Of a DNA stretch of 64,000 nt, positions 35,016 to 47,697 are shown piece after piece; position 1 is the first letter of the stretch, and each line of letters starts with the position of its first letter. Location of the stretch: the NCBI GenBank assembly GCA_964019155.1, contig OZ025242.1, forward strand, positions 81,696,577-81,760,576, given 5' to 3'. The position numbers were made by a program, and so were the translations under genes. The stretch is from Osedax fenrisi. Taxonomy: Eukaryota; Annelida; Polychaeta; Sabellida; Siboglinidae. Under the pieces are notes generated by a model, which saw only the letters and a program-made list of their open reading frames with translations, was not told the DNA's origin and searched no databases.

Positions 35016-35383
35016 AATTTTGTATATACAATTTAACTATATAAATATTATATATACAGCATTTGTATTTACAAGGTTGATATCTTCTTTTATAAATAAA
35101 ATAAAAGTTTATATTAAAAAATGTATTTAATAAAAGAGTAAAAATAAGCTATTTTTTGGTGAATTACAATAACGGCTGATATATACTTTAATTATTTGAC
35201 CTGTTATTCAAAACTCCAATATATAATTAGACAAAATGTAAAACTACGTTATTCAATATTAAGATGTAATAAATATTCTTTAATTATTTAAATACTATAG
35301 ATAATATTACTTCTGAGAATATTAATTTTATATATTATGGAAGTGTTTATATAAATAAATATAATCTAATATATATTTATTAA

Positions 35384-35416
<33 letters not shown>

Positions 35417-35421
35417 TTATA

Positions 35422-35725
35422 TAGTGGTAGTGGATGTAGCAGAAGAAGTTATGGTGATAGTGATAGATAGAGTAACATTTGTAGTGGTAGTGGTGGAGGT
35501 AGTAACAGTTATAGTGGTATTAGTGGTGGTAGTAACAGTTGCAGTGATAGTGGTGGAGGTAGTAACATTTGTAGTGGTAGTGGTGGAGGTAGTAACATTT
35601 GTAGTGGTAGTGGTGGAGGTAGTAACAGTTGTATTGGTAGTGGTGGAGGTAGTAACAGTGGTAGTGGTGGAGGTAGTATCAGTTGTAGTGGTAGTGGTGG
35701 AGGTAGTAACAGTTGCAGTGGTAGT
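35422..35725 (+). repeat. GTAGTGGTGGAGG minisatellite, short allele, unit 3
   Basis: About 304 bp. It is two monomers longer than unit 2 (an extra GTAACATTTGTAGTGG-type and GTTGTATTGG-type monomer), showing copy-number drift. Confidence 0.9.
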
Positions 35726-36491
35726 ATTAGATATATTTATGTATTTAAAATAAGGTTTATTACCTATGGAAACTACAATTGAATTGGATCTCAACTTAAA
35801 TAAATGTAATTGAATTAATTAAGTAAATACATGAACATTTGTGTAAAATAATTAGTGAAATATATTCAAAATAAGTTAAATTTACGAATTATATACATTT
35901 ATAATATCAATATACTATATTATATTAGAGGTTAAATTTCCGATAGTAAATTTGTAACTCAATATTGCATACCTATTAAATATAATTTCTTAACTTATAA
36001 AATTAAACTTAATTATTCAAATTACATTATGTACATATTTTTCCAATAAACTCCCACATATTATAGTTTTTATTTTAAAATATCTCTCTAAAAGATGTCT
36101 GCCTACAAATATAATGATTTATTGTAATCCAGATTGTACTAGGTAAGAATGTAAGATGTATGTAGCCTATGTATTGCCACTAACTTGTTGAGGTTCCATG
36201 TTGTGTAGCTCTCCTATGATTACTAGCAGGGCAACAGTTGTCATGCTTTAACCGGCTCATAGCACAAAACAAATAAATGTTTTGGTTTATTCGTTGATCG
36301 CATCTTCTCTGATGTGAGCAAAACATTTATATATATATTTAGTTATATATTTATACTATAATGTTGTATATAAGTAATATATTTCATACATTTTATATAA
36401 TTAATATCTGCAACATCAGCTAGCATGTCACTTACACCCCTAACGGGTAAAGGGGTTCACTTAGTAAGTAGACATATGATACCATTACTAC

Positions 36492-36717
36492 TACTATCAT
36501 CCAGGAAATTAGATGACGTTTTCACTTATACATAAATGTCATCTAATGTTCCTTCGAAGCTACTCTCGTATTAATGCATCAAGGTTTTTTGAGCAGATCA
36601 TTTTTTATAGAACATTATATAAGATTAACACTAAATATTATTTTAAGACCTAATTTATGGGTCTGAATGAAGTTTGAACAGATTTTCTAATGCCTACTAC
36701 TATGATGCCTTAGCCTC
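36492..36717 (-). mobile_element. SINE, copy B of unit 3
   Basis: Counterpart of 28212-28437. Confidence 0.5.
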
Positions 36718-37209
36718 TATATATATTTATTAAATACATATTATATATATATACATGGATTATAATAATTAAATAATATTATACACATTATAGAGTGTAT
36801 TATAATAGGTAGGATATCTACTGCAAACTACATCACCTTAATTGTGGTGTGTCTAACTTTGTTCCATTTTAGTGCCGTCATTTTCAATTCTAAATCATAC
36901 TTAGAAATCTTGTAGGTAGGGTCAGCAGGTTCCTTGAGCAGAGCGTACATTACTTTTTATATGAGAAATCCATATATGATCATGCTATCTATATGTGGGT
37001 AATAGTATATTTGTATATGTATATGTAGTGGTAGTGGTAGTATGAGTATATATCTATATAATTATTAAATATATTACGTTGTATTTCTATTACTAACAAA
37101 TATATTTTATATATATATATATATATATATCAGTAAATATTTAGGGGATTACTATTTGCATCAATGTCTATACACATCAGTCATTACTTCATGTAGACAT
37201 CTGCGAGTT

Positions 37210-37474
37210 TTATTTCATTGTTTTTCTTAAAATCGTTAGAATCATTTCACCATGATTCATAAATACCGAGTTGTTAGCCAATGAACAGACGGAAGCTAAT
37301 GTCTCCTCGTATGTATACGTTGCGAGACCTTCATTAATGTATTATAACTCCAGCCAATAAACCTTTACATCTTTAGTTAAAAGTTCCGTTTCATCAGTCA
37401 GTATCCAGTATGAACCCGTTCCATTCCATCTCCCCAATATTGATGTTGTTACACTGGTGGCATCCGATGGGTTC
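37210..37474 (-). pseudogene. 88-codon exon-like segment, unit 3
   Basis: It has the same one-base insertion and shared TAA as unit 2, plus one extra substitution (TACATTAATG for TACCTTAATG). Confidence 0.4.
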
Positions 37475-38408
37475 CTATGTGTGAATAACAGTACAGAGGT
37501 GGTGCGCTAAGTAAGGGAAAGGGTGGTGATGATGGCATGTTTAATAGAGAATAGCATTAATATAGGAATATGTTAGAGAGAATATGTTATGGATATGCTC
37601 ACTTTATTTTATTAATCGAGGACATTTAATTAATATGGGAGAGTTGAGATAATATATCTTTGAATTATATACTCATATATATATATATATATAATAATAA
37701 GCTTGTAATGAATAAGTTTAGCTTATAGCTATAAAGAGCTATAATAATATAGTGATGGATGTATTACACACTCTTATGCACATGTATTAACATGTATCAG
37801 ATCCATACTCTCAGAGGTGGTAGAGAGAATTACTAACCTGAATAGTTTGGTATCATGATGAAAGATCTTAGAATGAATCATGATCGCCTAATTTGTTAGC
37901 AAGTACAGTTTACATTAGCAGGCATATTCATCATTTATAATATATATATATATTAGTATAAATAGGTATATGATTAGTTATAAATGAACCAAAATTAAAA
38001 TTAGATATTCTAAAAATATATAATTCTTTGATTATATTATCGAAATTGATAATTTTATAATCGATGTAATATATATATATTATATAATAATTTGTGGTTT
38101 ATGATAAATATATTAAATTAATCATATTATATTCATAGATACAAATATAAATTATATTTTCTCGGATATCTAAAAATACATAAAAATTTAGCAAATTATA
38201 TAGTGTATATTATCTATATATATTTACAAAATACAAATTTGTTTTTAGTATAAATGCTTTTTTCTATAATTTATGAAAAATAATGTATCATTTAAATATT
38301 ATAAACTTTATATTATAATATTTAATAATTAAAATTATTAATCATTATTTGTTAATAAATGTAACTATTAATATTTGATATAATTATTTGATAAGCAGCG
38401 ATGTACTA

Positions 38409-38553
38409 ACCGCACAACAATAGGAACAACCGAATTTCTCCCTAGATACGGAATGTATTGTCATGTGTCGGTTTGAGTTTTGTGGTTTAAGTGTTTATCG
38501 ATGTTTGGAAATCTTTTTCTGCATTTCACGCAAATATGATATTCGTAAGGCAT
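38409..38553 (-). pseudogene. C2H2 zinc-finger exon relic, unit 3
   Basis: From ATG (38551-38553) it reads YHICVKCRKRFPNIDK with both Cys intact. It then has the same 16 bp insertion and frameshift as unit 2, after which NRHMTIHSVSREKFGCSYC continues in another frame. This copy best preserves the finger core and the start of a second finger. Confidence 0.5.
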
Positions 38554-39105
38554 CTACGAATAGTATTATTGCTATTATAGAATATATGTAATTATTAAGA
38601 AATGCTATAGCAATATTGGTATTATAAGAAAGATTTATTATTCAAAATTAGATAACACAATGCCTTATTCCTCTTAAAGATGCTCAACTATTAATGTTAC
38701 ATAGAATATACATATTGAATATATTTATGAATGTACATAATTACACATACACAACTCTGTAAATATCTTTTATAGCTCATGATTAATTAACGATTACCAG
38801 CTAAATGACAAACTATTTCTTCGATGTGAGTTTATAGTATACACGTTATATAAAGTATATGGTGAGAGCATGTAATTCGTGTATATATTACATATTGCCA
38901 CTGTGTTTACAAGTTATATATAATTGAGCTATATGCGAGTTATATATAATTCATTGATTGTAATGCTTGACACCCAGATGTCAATAAAATGCATATTACT
39001 TTAAAGATTGGTAGCGTTTCAGACTGTAATTAATATATTTCAATATATTACATATCATATATATATGATATATTATTTAAATTTAAGTATAATTTTAAAA
39101 TATAA

Positions 39106-42100
39106 TGAATACCATTAATATTTATGTATTTATACAAATTAATAATTTATATTTGATTATAATGAACAAATAATTTGTTGTGTATATTTAAATTAGATAT
39201 ATTGATATTAATTTGTATTGGTTAATATAGTACATACTCACAATGTTATATTTATATTATTTATTAATTGATAAGATAAACCAATGTGCTTAATAATTGT
39301 GTAAAAAATCGTGTAATTTTGTAAACAAAACTTGAACATTGCCACCTACATAGGTGGAATTTTCATAAAAATGTGTTTTTATAATGTAAATTCATATCAA
39401 CTTTAAATTAGTAAAACTGTACACTTTTAAAATGTAAATAAATATATATTAAATAATTATTTATATGATGAAAACTATGTGTTCATTACTAATATATAAC
39501 AAATAAATTGGATATATTGGTTTTGAATGCTATACATATCTACGAGGTGATTAAAAGTTAACTTATATTTTATATTAGTTTATAAACAAATATTAACAAA
39601 AAATAAAAACAGTATCAAACCTAAATCTATTTTATTTTTTCGATACTACTGTAAGCATTGACCAGTGTTAATATTAATTACATTACGTATATATGGAGTG
39701 ATATATCTTTACCTCTCAAAACTTTTCATATATATTTATAATATATTATATTATAAGTAAGGAATAATAACTATGAATATATAATATTTATACACAATTC
39801 AAATAATTATGTGATTCTATTTTTAAATATCTGAGATTATAACTCTGATTCCCTGGAAGATATAGTTAATTGTAGAAATATTTACATTAATCATAAATAT
39901 ATTTATTATATTTTCTTGCAAACATTAAATTAATCTTTAATATGAGACTTTAATTTTCTATTTTATATTAATTATTAAGGAAGTAAAAATACTTTTATAA
40001 AATATTATTATATAATTTGTTAAGAATATCGAATTGATTTAAATTTAATCTAAAATAATGGTAATAAAATATACTTCAATAAGGCTCATTCATACTCACA
40101 CTTTTGTATATAAACAATGTAATTTGACTTGTAGTGTATGATATACATATATGATATACATATGCGTTACAACTAGTGATGTAAATTATGATCAAATCTA
40201 AACCATGATGCAGTCCTAACTCAGAGTTAGAGTTATCAGAGTTAGAGCTGCTGATATTTAAATTCAGAATCGAGAGAGCGCTCTAAATAACGAAAGTTTC
40301 AGTTCGAAATCGATAACAAAATTTTGTATACATTTGTCACGTTGATAAGTATTATGTAAACATATATATTTATATAGAATTTTCTTCGTAGTTATCATGT
40401 TTAATCAATTTTAAATAGTAATGAGTTGAGTTACTTTAAATGTATAATGAATTAAATATAAAACACAAATCTCTAGATAATTTATTTCCAATATATAAAA
40501 TTTTGCAATCTATTTAAAACTGTCACATTTATTATTTAGAGCACTCACTCGATGATTTCCGATTATAATGATTATATAATATATAATATAATTTCTTAAT
40601 TTTAATAATTAAATATTATATTAAATATATGAATGATAAGGATTATGCTAAAAAGCTTTATGATATTTAAAATAAACTAAGAATTAAACGTCCGAATTAT
40701 ACGCTGTATTCGAATTAATGATTACATAAATTTAAATAGTATATATATTTAACATGATTTTATTATATATTATAAGAATAATTATGCATCATAATTATAT
40801 ATATCCACATTTAGTACGATACTATTAGTATCATTGTGATAATCATACTAATTTTATATACAATTATAGGTTATTTATGACTCTCATTCTATGATATAAA
40901 TAGATATAAGTACAGTATGCTGCCTAGTATATATAGATATGTGATTTCTAAATCACTAGTTTGGATAAACAATGTTATGGGTATTTAAAGCAGAATGTAT
41001 TCAAAAAATCACACTTTACTTTTTTATGTTAAATGTTGATTATAATTTACATATTTACAAATAAAATAACATGGTGTATTTTAGTGATCGGAATATTGGT
41101 CATTTTATTATTGGTTATAATATATTGTTTATTAATGATAATTCGAAGTCATCACAAATTACTTTTTCAGTCATCTCTATATTAACTTTATTCATATAAT
41201 AATTTATTATAAATTATAACAACTTTTTCAATACACTATTCATTGAATAGTATTCATACATGCATAATACATTTATACATAAACATTATAATTATATTAT
41301 ATAAAGTATATTTATTTTAGAGTATATTTAAGTTATAAATTAAAATGATAAATATGATTAAAACAACTTTAACCACAATACAAATTAATTAGAACTATAA
41401 TTAATTTTGTATATCATTAATAATGATTCATTATTATATATTTAATGTATAATTATTAGTGTTGGGAATTTTCAAAAATTTTGGCAATACGGTTTCAAAT
41501 CGTTTAAAAAAAAATGATGTATTAGTATTGTATCGGTTCAAAATGTAAAGTAATTGTATTATATGGTTTAAAAAAATGATGTTTCAGTATCTTATCGGTT
41601 CAAAAAAAGTAAATGTAAAGTAATTGTATCGTATCATTTTTCAATTTCAATGTATTGTATCGTATCAGTATCGCTTCGATGACATTTTAAATTTGTATCA
41701 TAAAAAATGTATGTTTTTCTGTGAAAGTGTATATGTATAATATTATTATAATTATATATGTTAATTATATAAATTTAAGTGTATATATTTGTAAGTTATA
41801 AGATATAATGAGGATAAAAAAACAGCAAAATAAAATCAAACCAAAGAAATCACATAACCCCAAAATAAAAATTGAACTCTGACATTCTAATTATAATAAT
41901 AGGCGGCCTGATTTTAGATTCACGTCCTAATTACACATTTGATAATATATAATATATGTGACATTATAAATAAAATTCGATTATGATATTTATCAAGAGT
42001 GTATCAAATTATATAAATATTATATTATAAATATTTTGAACAGCTACCTAATATTATTAGTAATGATTACAAAATAAATGTTCATTAAATTTAATTTAAA

Positions 42101-43219
42101 TTTAAAATTAACAATTTTATTGATAGTTTTCATTTAAACTCGATATTATAATACATAAATAATAATAATTAATAATCACCCCATTAACATTAATTTATAT
42201 ATTCATGATTAAATAAATACTGAATATTATTAATTAAAAGAAATATTTATTAATATATTAATATAAATTAAAAAATCTGAAGTAACGCCATTTTAAATAA
42301 AAATATTATAAACTTTAGTTATTATAAATTAATTATAATATGCATAGGATGATATTAATAGTTTAAAATGTTAGTATTATAACAACAATAATATTATTTT
42401 ACAAAAATAATTATTATTTATTGTAATATACACTTTAATAGGTATACTTTTAAATATTTACTAACATAAAGAACAATGCCAAACGAACAACGAGGATTTC
42501 TTAAATATTTGTATTGAACACATTGGGAAACTAGTTATTTCGTGCTGGAAATTAGGTTTGGTGATTTCGTGTAAAGTGTTAGTTCTACTATTTATAAATA
42601 ATTATTTATACTTTATTTGGTATTTATATTAATATTTGTATTAATATTTATAATATATTAATGTATATTTATAACCACATTTATTAATATAATATTTATA
42701 ATAAGTATTTCATTTCCTATAATTTTTACATTTTTACTTCTACACTACTAAATACATTATACAAATAACAACCTATTAGTATTAGCCTATATACATATAT
42801 CATAAAACCCCTACATTGGACGGCCGATTGTTTCATGAATACATAAGAACAATGTGTTGCAGTGGATTTTTTAACTATTTAAATTGGGTGCGCAATTCCA
42901 AAAATAATTATTTTATTTTCAATTAGGTTTATAGGTAAGTAAAATAATCTAATAAAATAAATCTACTGATTTATAATAAATAACTACAATTAATATATAT
43001 TTGATTATGAACAAATCTAATTTATTCTGGGCAAAAATGTAAAAGTGGGGGGGGGGGGTAATAATAATAATGGGGGCAATAGCTCACAAAATACCATTAA
43101 AAAATATACGTATGTATAGTTTTAAACCGAACAGTGTAAATGTATGTATCAACCTTAGGAATATATTCCCAAGAACCTATTCCCTTAGGAATATGTGTGT
43201 AATGTATGTATCCTATGTG
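39106..43219. other. AT-rich region, no gene seen
   Basis: No protein-like frame on either strand. It contains a palindrome CCACCTACATAGGTGG near 39345, an imperfect inverted pair around GAGCGCTCTAAATAA (about 40270) and TTATTTAGAGCACTC (about 40533), and the dispersed repeat at 41455-41780. Confidence 0.55.
41455..41780 (+). repeat. Dispersed repeat related to 2085-2345
   Basis: Starts TAGTGTTGGGAATTTTCAAA. The GTATTGTATCGG / GTATCGTATC core is partly triplicated here. No opposite terminus found. Confidence 0.5.
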
Positions 43220-43372
43220 TAAAGGCGGTGGAACGATTTTTTATGTAGGGGGCAAGCAATCAAAATAAATGTTGTGGTAAAAGTGGGGGGAGGGAATAAA
43301 CATAGGAAATCCCTCTAGATTTTAAGGTAGATGGGGAAATATCCCCCAGTCTCCCCTGTTGCAGCGCCCCTA
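43220..43372. mobile_element. hAT-type MITE, second copy, inverted
   Basis: About 153 bp in the opposite orientation to 5771-5928: it starts TAAAGGCGGTGGAACGATTT and ends GTTGCAGCGCCCCTA. The flanks CCTATGTG and CCAATGTG match at 7 of 8, a clear 8 bp hAT-size target duplication that confirms the element boundaries. Confidence 0.75.
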
Positions 43373-43381
43373 CCAATGTGT

Positions 43382-43387
<6 letters not shown>

Positions 43388-43438
<51 letters not shown>
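43388..43438. repeat. (TA)n microsatellite
   Basis: About 25 uninterrupted TA copies directly after the MITE. Confidence 0.95.
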
Positions 43439-43439
<1 letters not shown>

Positions 43440-43878
43440 GTAAGACTTATAACCTCCCCGCTATAACTATGTAAGAAATATGACATCATTTAATATATAA
43501 TTATGTAGGATAGGTCTATTCTAAAGTTATATTAGAGAATATTGGAGAATATATTATTATCAAAGATATCCAGACATCTTTGATCTTTGATTCTATTTTT
43601 AGAAATAGTATAGCTATGTAAACAATTAAATTTAAAAGTTGTTATTTATGATAATCAAAACATTATTATATTAAATACATGTATAATATTAATTTTTCTA
43701 TCTAATATATGATAATTATAATTAATTAAGCATTAAGTATTAAGTATACAATTAATATTCACCTTTATAATGTATAGTAATGAATACAAAGGCTGAACAA
43801 CGAATGTCAAATAGATTACTAATCTTGGTTAGTTTATATTAATTGTAGCACATATTTATATAATATGATATTATTGTA

Positions 43879-43916
<38 letters not shown>

Positions 43917-44106
43917 AATTAATTACAGATAGTCACCTATGAAATGAATATTTTCAAATATAAGATACGAATATATTCAAGATGAAATAGCGTTTGATGT
44001 AAATAACATAAGGTATATTACATATAATTATTATAATAATAGCAAATGTATATCTATATATAAATATATTTAAATAGTAATATATATATATATATATACA
44101 TTACAT
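43439..44106. other. AT-rich spacer
   Basis: No gene seen. Contains another (TA)n run near 43885-43910. Confidence 0.5.
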
Positions 44107-45905
44107 AATTGTAATGATATTAAAAGCAAATGGAATGTAATAAATAATATATTGAAAAGTACAAAAGACGCTATATTACCAGACTTTATTGTAAAAGATA
44201 ATATAAAATATATAAATAATACATACATTGCAAATAATTTCAATAATTATTTTAGCAAAGTTGGAGAAACTCTAGATGCAAAATACCACCCACTAGTCAA
44301 TATTCTTTTAATCAATTTTTAAAACAACCAAATTTAAATTCTTTTTTTTTAGAACCAATTAAAGAAAACGAACTCATTAGAGTAATTGAAAACTTTAAAC
44401 CTAAGAAATCATTAGATATAAATAAATTATCAATGTTTTTAATCAAGTTAATTTACCCATCTTTTATTTCTACACTTTTAAACATTTTTAACTCTACATT
44501 TTCAACTGGAGAGATACCCACTCTTCTAAAAGCTTCACGTATTATTCCCTTATATAAATCCGGAAATAAAAATCTGTTTGAAAATTATAGACCTATATCA
44601 TTGACTTGTATATTTTCAAAAATACTTGAAAAATTATTTTATAATAGACTAGTCATTTTTTTAGATAAATATAACATCATATGTGATTCCCAATTTGGAT
44701 TTAGAAAAAAATCAAGTACTCTCAATGCAATTGTTAATTTAGAAACTATGATTTCGAGAAGTATAAATTCCAATAAAATATGTACAGCTATATTTATAGA
44801 TTTTAAAAAAGCATTCGATACTGTGAATCACGACATATTAATTAAAAAACTTCACCACTACGGTATACGTGGCTTACCATTACTTTGGTTAAAGAATTAT
44901 TTAATAAAAAGACCTCAATTTCTCCAATTTAAAGATGAAATATCAAATGAATATTTCTCAAACTGTGGTGTACCTCAAGGAACTGTATTAGGACCAATAC
45001 TTTTTTTAATATATATAAATGATATTATAAATAGTTCTAAACTTCTAAAATTAACAATGTTCGCTGACGACACTACTTTATTTTTAGAAGACAACAACAT
45101 AGTTAGACTTCAGGAAAATGTAAATAATGAACTTTTAAAAATAAATAACTGGTTGATATCAAATAGACTATCTATAAATTTGAAGAAAACATATTATATG
45201 ATTTTCAACTCATCCAATATTTTAGATCTAAATATAGCTGGTATTAATATTAATTGTGTGAAAAATACAAAATTTCTAGGTGTAATAATAGATCAGAAGC
45301 TAAACTGGAAATTAGAAATAGCAGCAATTAAAACAAAACTATATAAAATAATATGGATTTTTAAAAATGTAAAAGAACTCTTTGATTTTAAAACGTTAAT
45401 ATTATTATATAATTCATTAATTTTACCACATCTAAACTATTGTAACATTATATGGGGAAATAACTATAATTCTAATATTAATGATGTATATATAATTCAA
45501 AAAAAAATTATTAGAATAATATTTAACAAACCAAAACTTACAAACACGGATACTCTTTTTATACAAGCAAATATACTAAAATTACCTGACTTAATTAAAT
45601 ATCAAACATGTAATTTTATGCATAATATATACCATAATAATGTTAGTCCAAACTCTAGTTTATTCAATAATAAAATCATACCATACAATACACGAAAGAA
45701 ACATGAACTATACACTCATTTTACCTCAAAAAATAAATGCTTATATACACTATACATTAAAGGCCCTACTATATGGAATGAACTTAATGATGAGCTAAAG
45801 GAAATTAAATCACTCAATAAGTTTAAAAATAAATTAAAAAACTATCATCTTAAACTAGTATATTTTAATATTTTTATCTATATTTTTTCAGTATTAATGG
45901 TCTAG
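44107..45905 (+). pseudogene. LINE ORF2 fragment with reverse transcriptase
   Basis: The frame from 44107 reads NDIKSKWNVINNILKST and NNFNNYFSKVGETLDA, the linker between endonuclease and reverse transcriptase. A one-base loss at about 44281 moves it to the frame that stays open to TAG at 45903-45905 (490 codons from the ATG at 44433). Motifs, numbered from that ATG: NYRPISL about 51-57, motif A FIDFKKAFDT 121-130, motif B GVPQGTVLGP 179-188, motif C FADD 210-213, then the thumb and a C-terminal region ending in a KFKNKLKNY-type segment. The catalytic aspartates are intact. The protein would copy LINE RNA into the genome, but without the endonuclease and with the frameshift it is not active. 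Confidence 0.9.
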
Positions 45906-46990
45906 TATATATCACTTATAGGGTTTATATGACTTTTTTATCTACATTTCTTCAGTATTATTGGTCTTTTTTTGTTCATAATGTTCATAATTCTTTTAGT
46001 TTTTATATATTAGAAAAAGATATTTATTATAAATTTTACACAATAACATATTTTAATGTACATGACTTTTTATCCACATTTCTTCAGTATTATTAATCAT
46101 TTATTTTCATAATTCTTTTAGTTTTTATATATTAGAAAAACATATTTATTATAAATTTTACACAATAACATATTTTAATGTACATTGTTTTTAAATTTCC
46201 AAGTCTTTTAGTTCTTAATATGCTTAGTTTCTTATTCTATTAGTTTTTATTCTTTTAGTTTTATTTTTATTTTATAACCTACTTATTTTTCAATTTCATT
46301 ACAATTTCTTCTCTTATATTACTATTATATATGACTTTTTATCTATATTTTGTCGGTATTATTGGTCTAGTATATATCAATTATAGAGTTTATACGTATT
46401 TTTTCCATATTTCTTCAGTATTATTGTTTATATATTTTGTTCATACTTATTTTAGTTTTTATATATTAGTATAACATATTTTTTTTTTTTTTTTTTTAAT
46501 TTTACACAATAACATATTTTAATGTACATTGCTTTTAATTTCCAAGTCTTTTAGTTCTTAATCTGCTTAGTTTCTTATTCTATTAGTTTTTATTATTTTA
46601 GTTTTATTTTTATTTTATAACATACTTATTTTCAATTTCGTTACAATTTCTTCTCTTTTATTACTATTATATATGACTTTTTATCTATATTTTTTCGGTA
46701 TTATTGGTCTAGTATATATCAATTATAGAGTTTATACGTATTTTTTCCATATTTCTTCAGTATTATTGTTTATTTATGTTGTTCAAAATTATTTTATTTT
46801 AGTATTTTAGTTTTTATATATTTGTAAAACTTATTTATTTAAAATTTTACACAGTAACATATTTTAATGTACATTGCTTTTAATTTCCAAATCTTGTATT
46901 TCTTAATCTTCTTAGTTTCTTATTTTATTAGTTGTTATTCATTTAGTTTTATTTTTATCTTACATTCAATTATCAATATACTTTATTTAT
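45906..46990 (+). repeat. Tandem repeats in the LINE 3' untranslated region
   Basis: A block of about 342 bp recurs (ATGACTTTTTATCTATATTT at 46331 and 46673), with partial earlier copies near 45929 and 46060. Each contains TTACACAATAACATATTTTA and TTTCCAAGTCTTTTAG-like landmarks. One copy has a T homopolymer of about 22 near 46481. Confidence 0.7.
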
Positions 46991-47225
46991 TTATTTATCC
47001 TTTTTTGTTTAATTGTTTTAAATAATTGAAATGGTGTAATCGTTAACGGTAATATGATGATTTTTTAAACAGTTCAAATTTTATTATTTATTATTGTAAA
47101 CAGGAAGTCAAAACTTATTATTGTATTTATGAACTGTTTAAAATTAAAATGGGTTGATAACTAGAAAAGCCGCAAAGGCTTCTTTATCTTCCCTGGGGTT
47201 TACCCGAATCTGATACCATACCATA

Positions 47226-47230
<5 letters not shown>

Positions 47231-47271
<41 letters not shown>

Positions 47272-47657
47272 TTAAATATTATAAATATATGTTTTTACTT
47301 ATTACCTACACGTTTATCATTTTTATTAAAGAATGAAGAATGAACATATTAGCAGGAGACTTGTATAGGAGACCTACTTGTATAGATATACTTCTACGAA
47401 ACAGAATCAATACGATTATTTGTTAGTTAATTTGTGCATAATTATATATATAAGATATTTTCTGAGATGAAAATCGCGATTGATTTATAATAATAAAATG
47501 TATTAGTTTGTTTATAATAATTTGAATTTGTTTTCTTTTTTTTTATTATATGGGTAGTTTATTAGGTCTATACGTGTTCATCCTAAAGGGATTCACAATA
47601 ATATTGCATATTTTGTAGGATATCGTTGTGGAACATCATATATAGCCTATATAATAT

Positions 47658-47697
<40 letters not shown>

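Larger units (their letters stand above)
34173..39105. repeat. Tandem array unit 3 (truncated)
   Basis: Follows unit 2 through the minisatellite and zinc-finger segment, then homology stops near AATTTTAAAATATAATG (39105). The right-hand 3 kb of the unit, including the second sub-copy, is absent. Confidence 0.8.
44107..47230 (+). mobile_element. 5'-truncated non-LTR retrotransposon (CR1/Jockey group)
   Basis: The element enters in the middle of ORF2 (44107), runs through reverse transcriptase and a long AT-rich 3' untranslated region, and ends with CTTCCCTGGGGTTTACCCG and a short ATACC microsatellite tail (about 47211-47230), as in CR1/L2-type LINEs that end in short tandem repeats. Abrupt 5' truncation is typical of target-primed reverse transcription. 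ORF1 and the endonuclease domain are missing. Confidence 0.85.

Noticed and set aside
40268..40556. Possible DNA transposon bounded by GAGCGCTCTAAATAA-like inverted pair
   Set aside because: The arms are short and imperfect, with no target duplication and no second copy seen.
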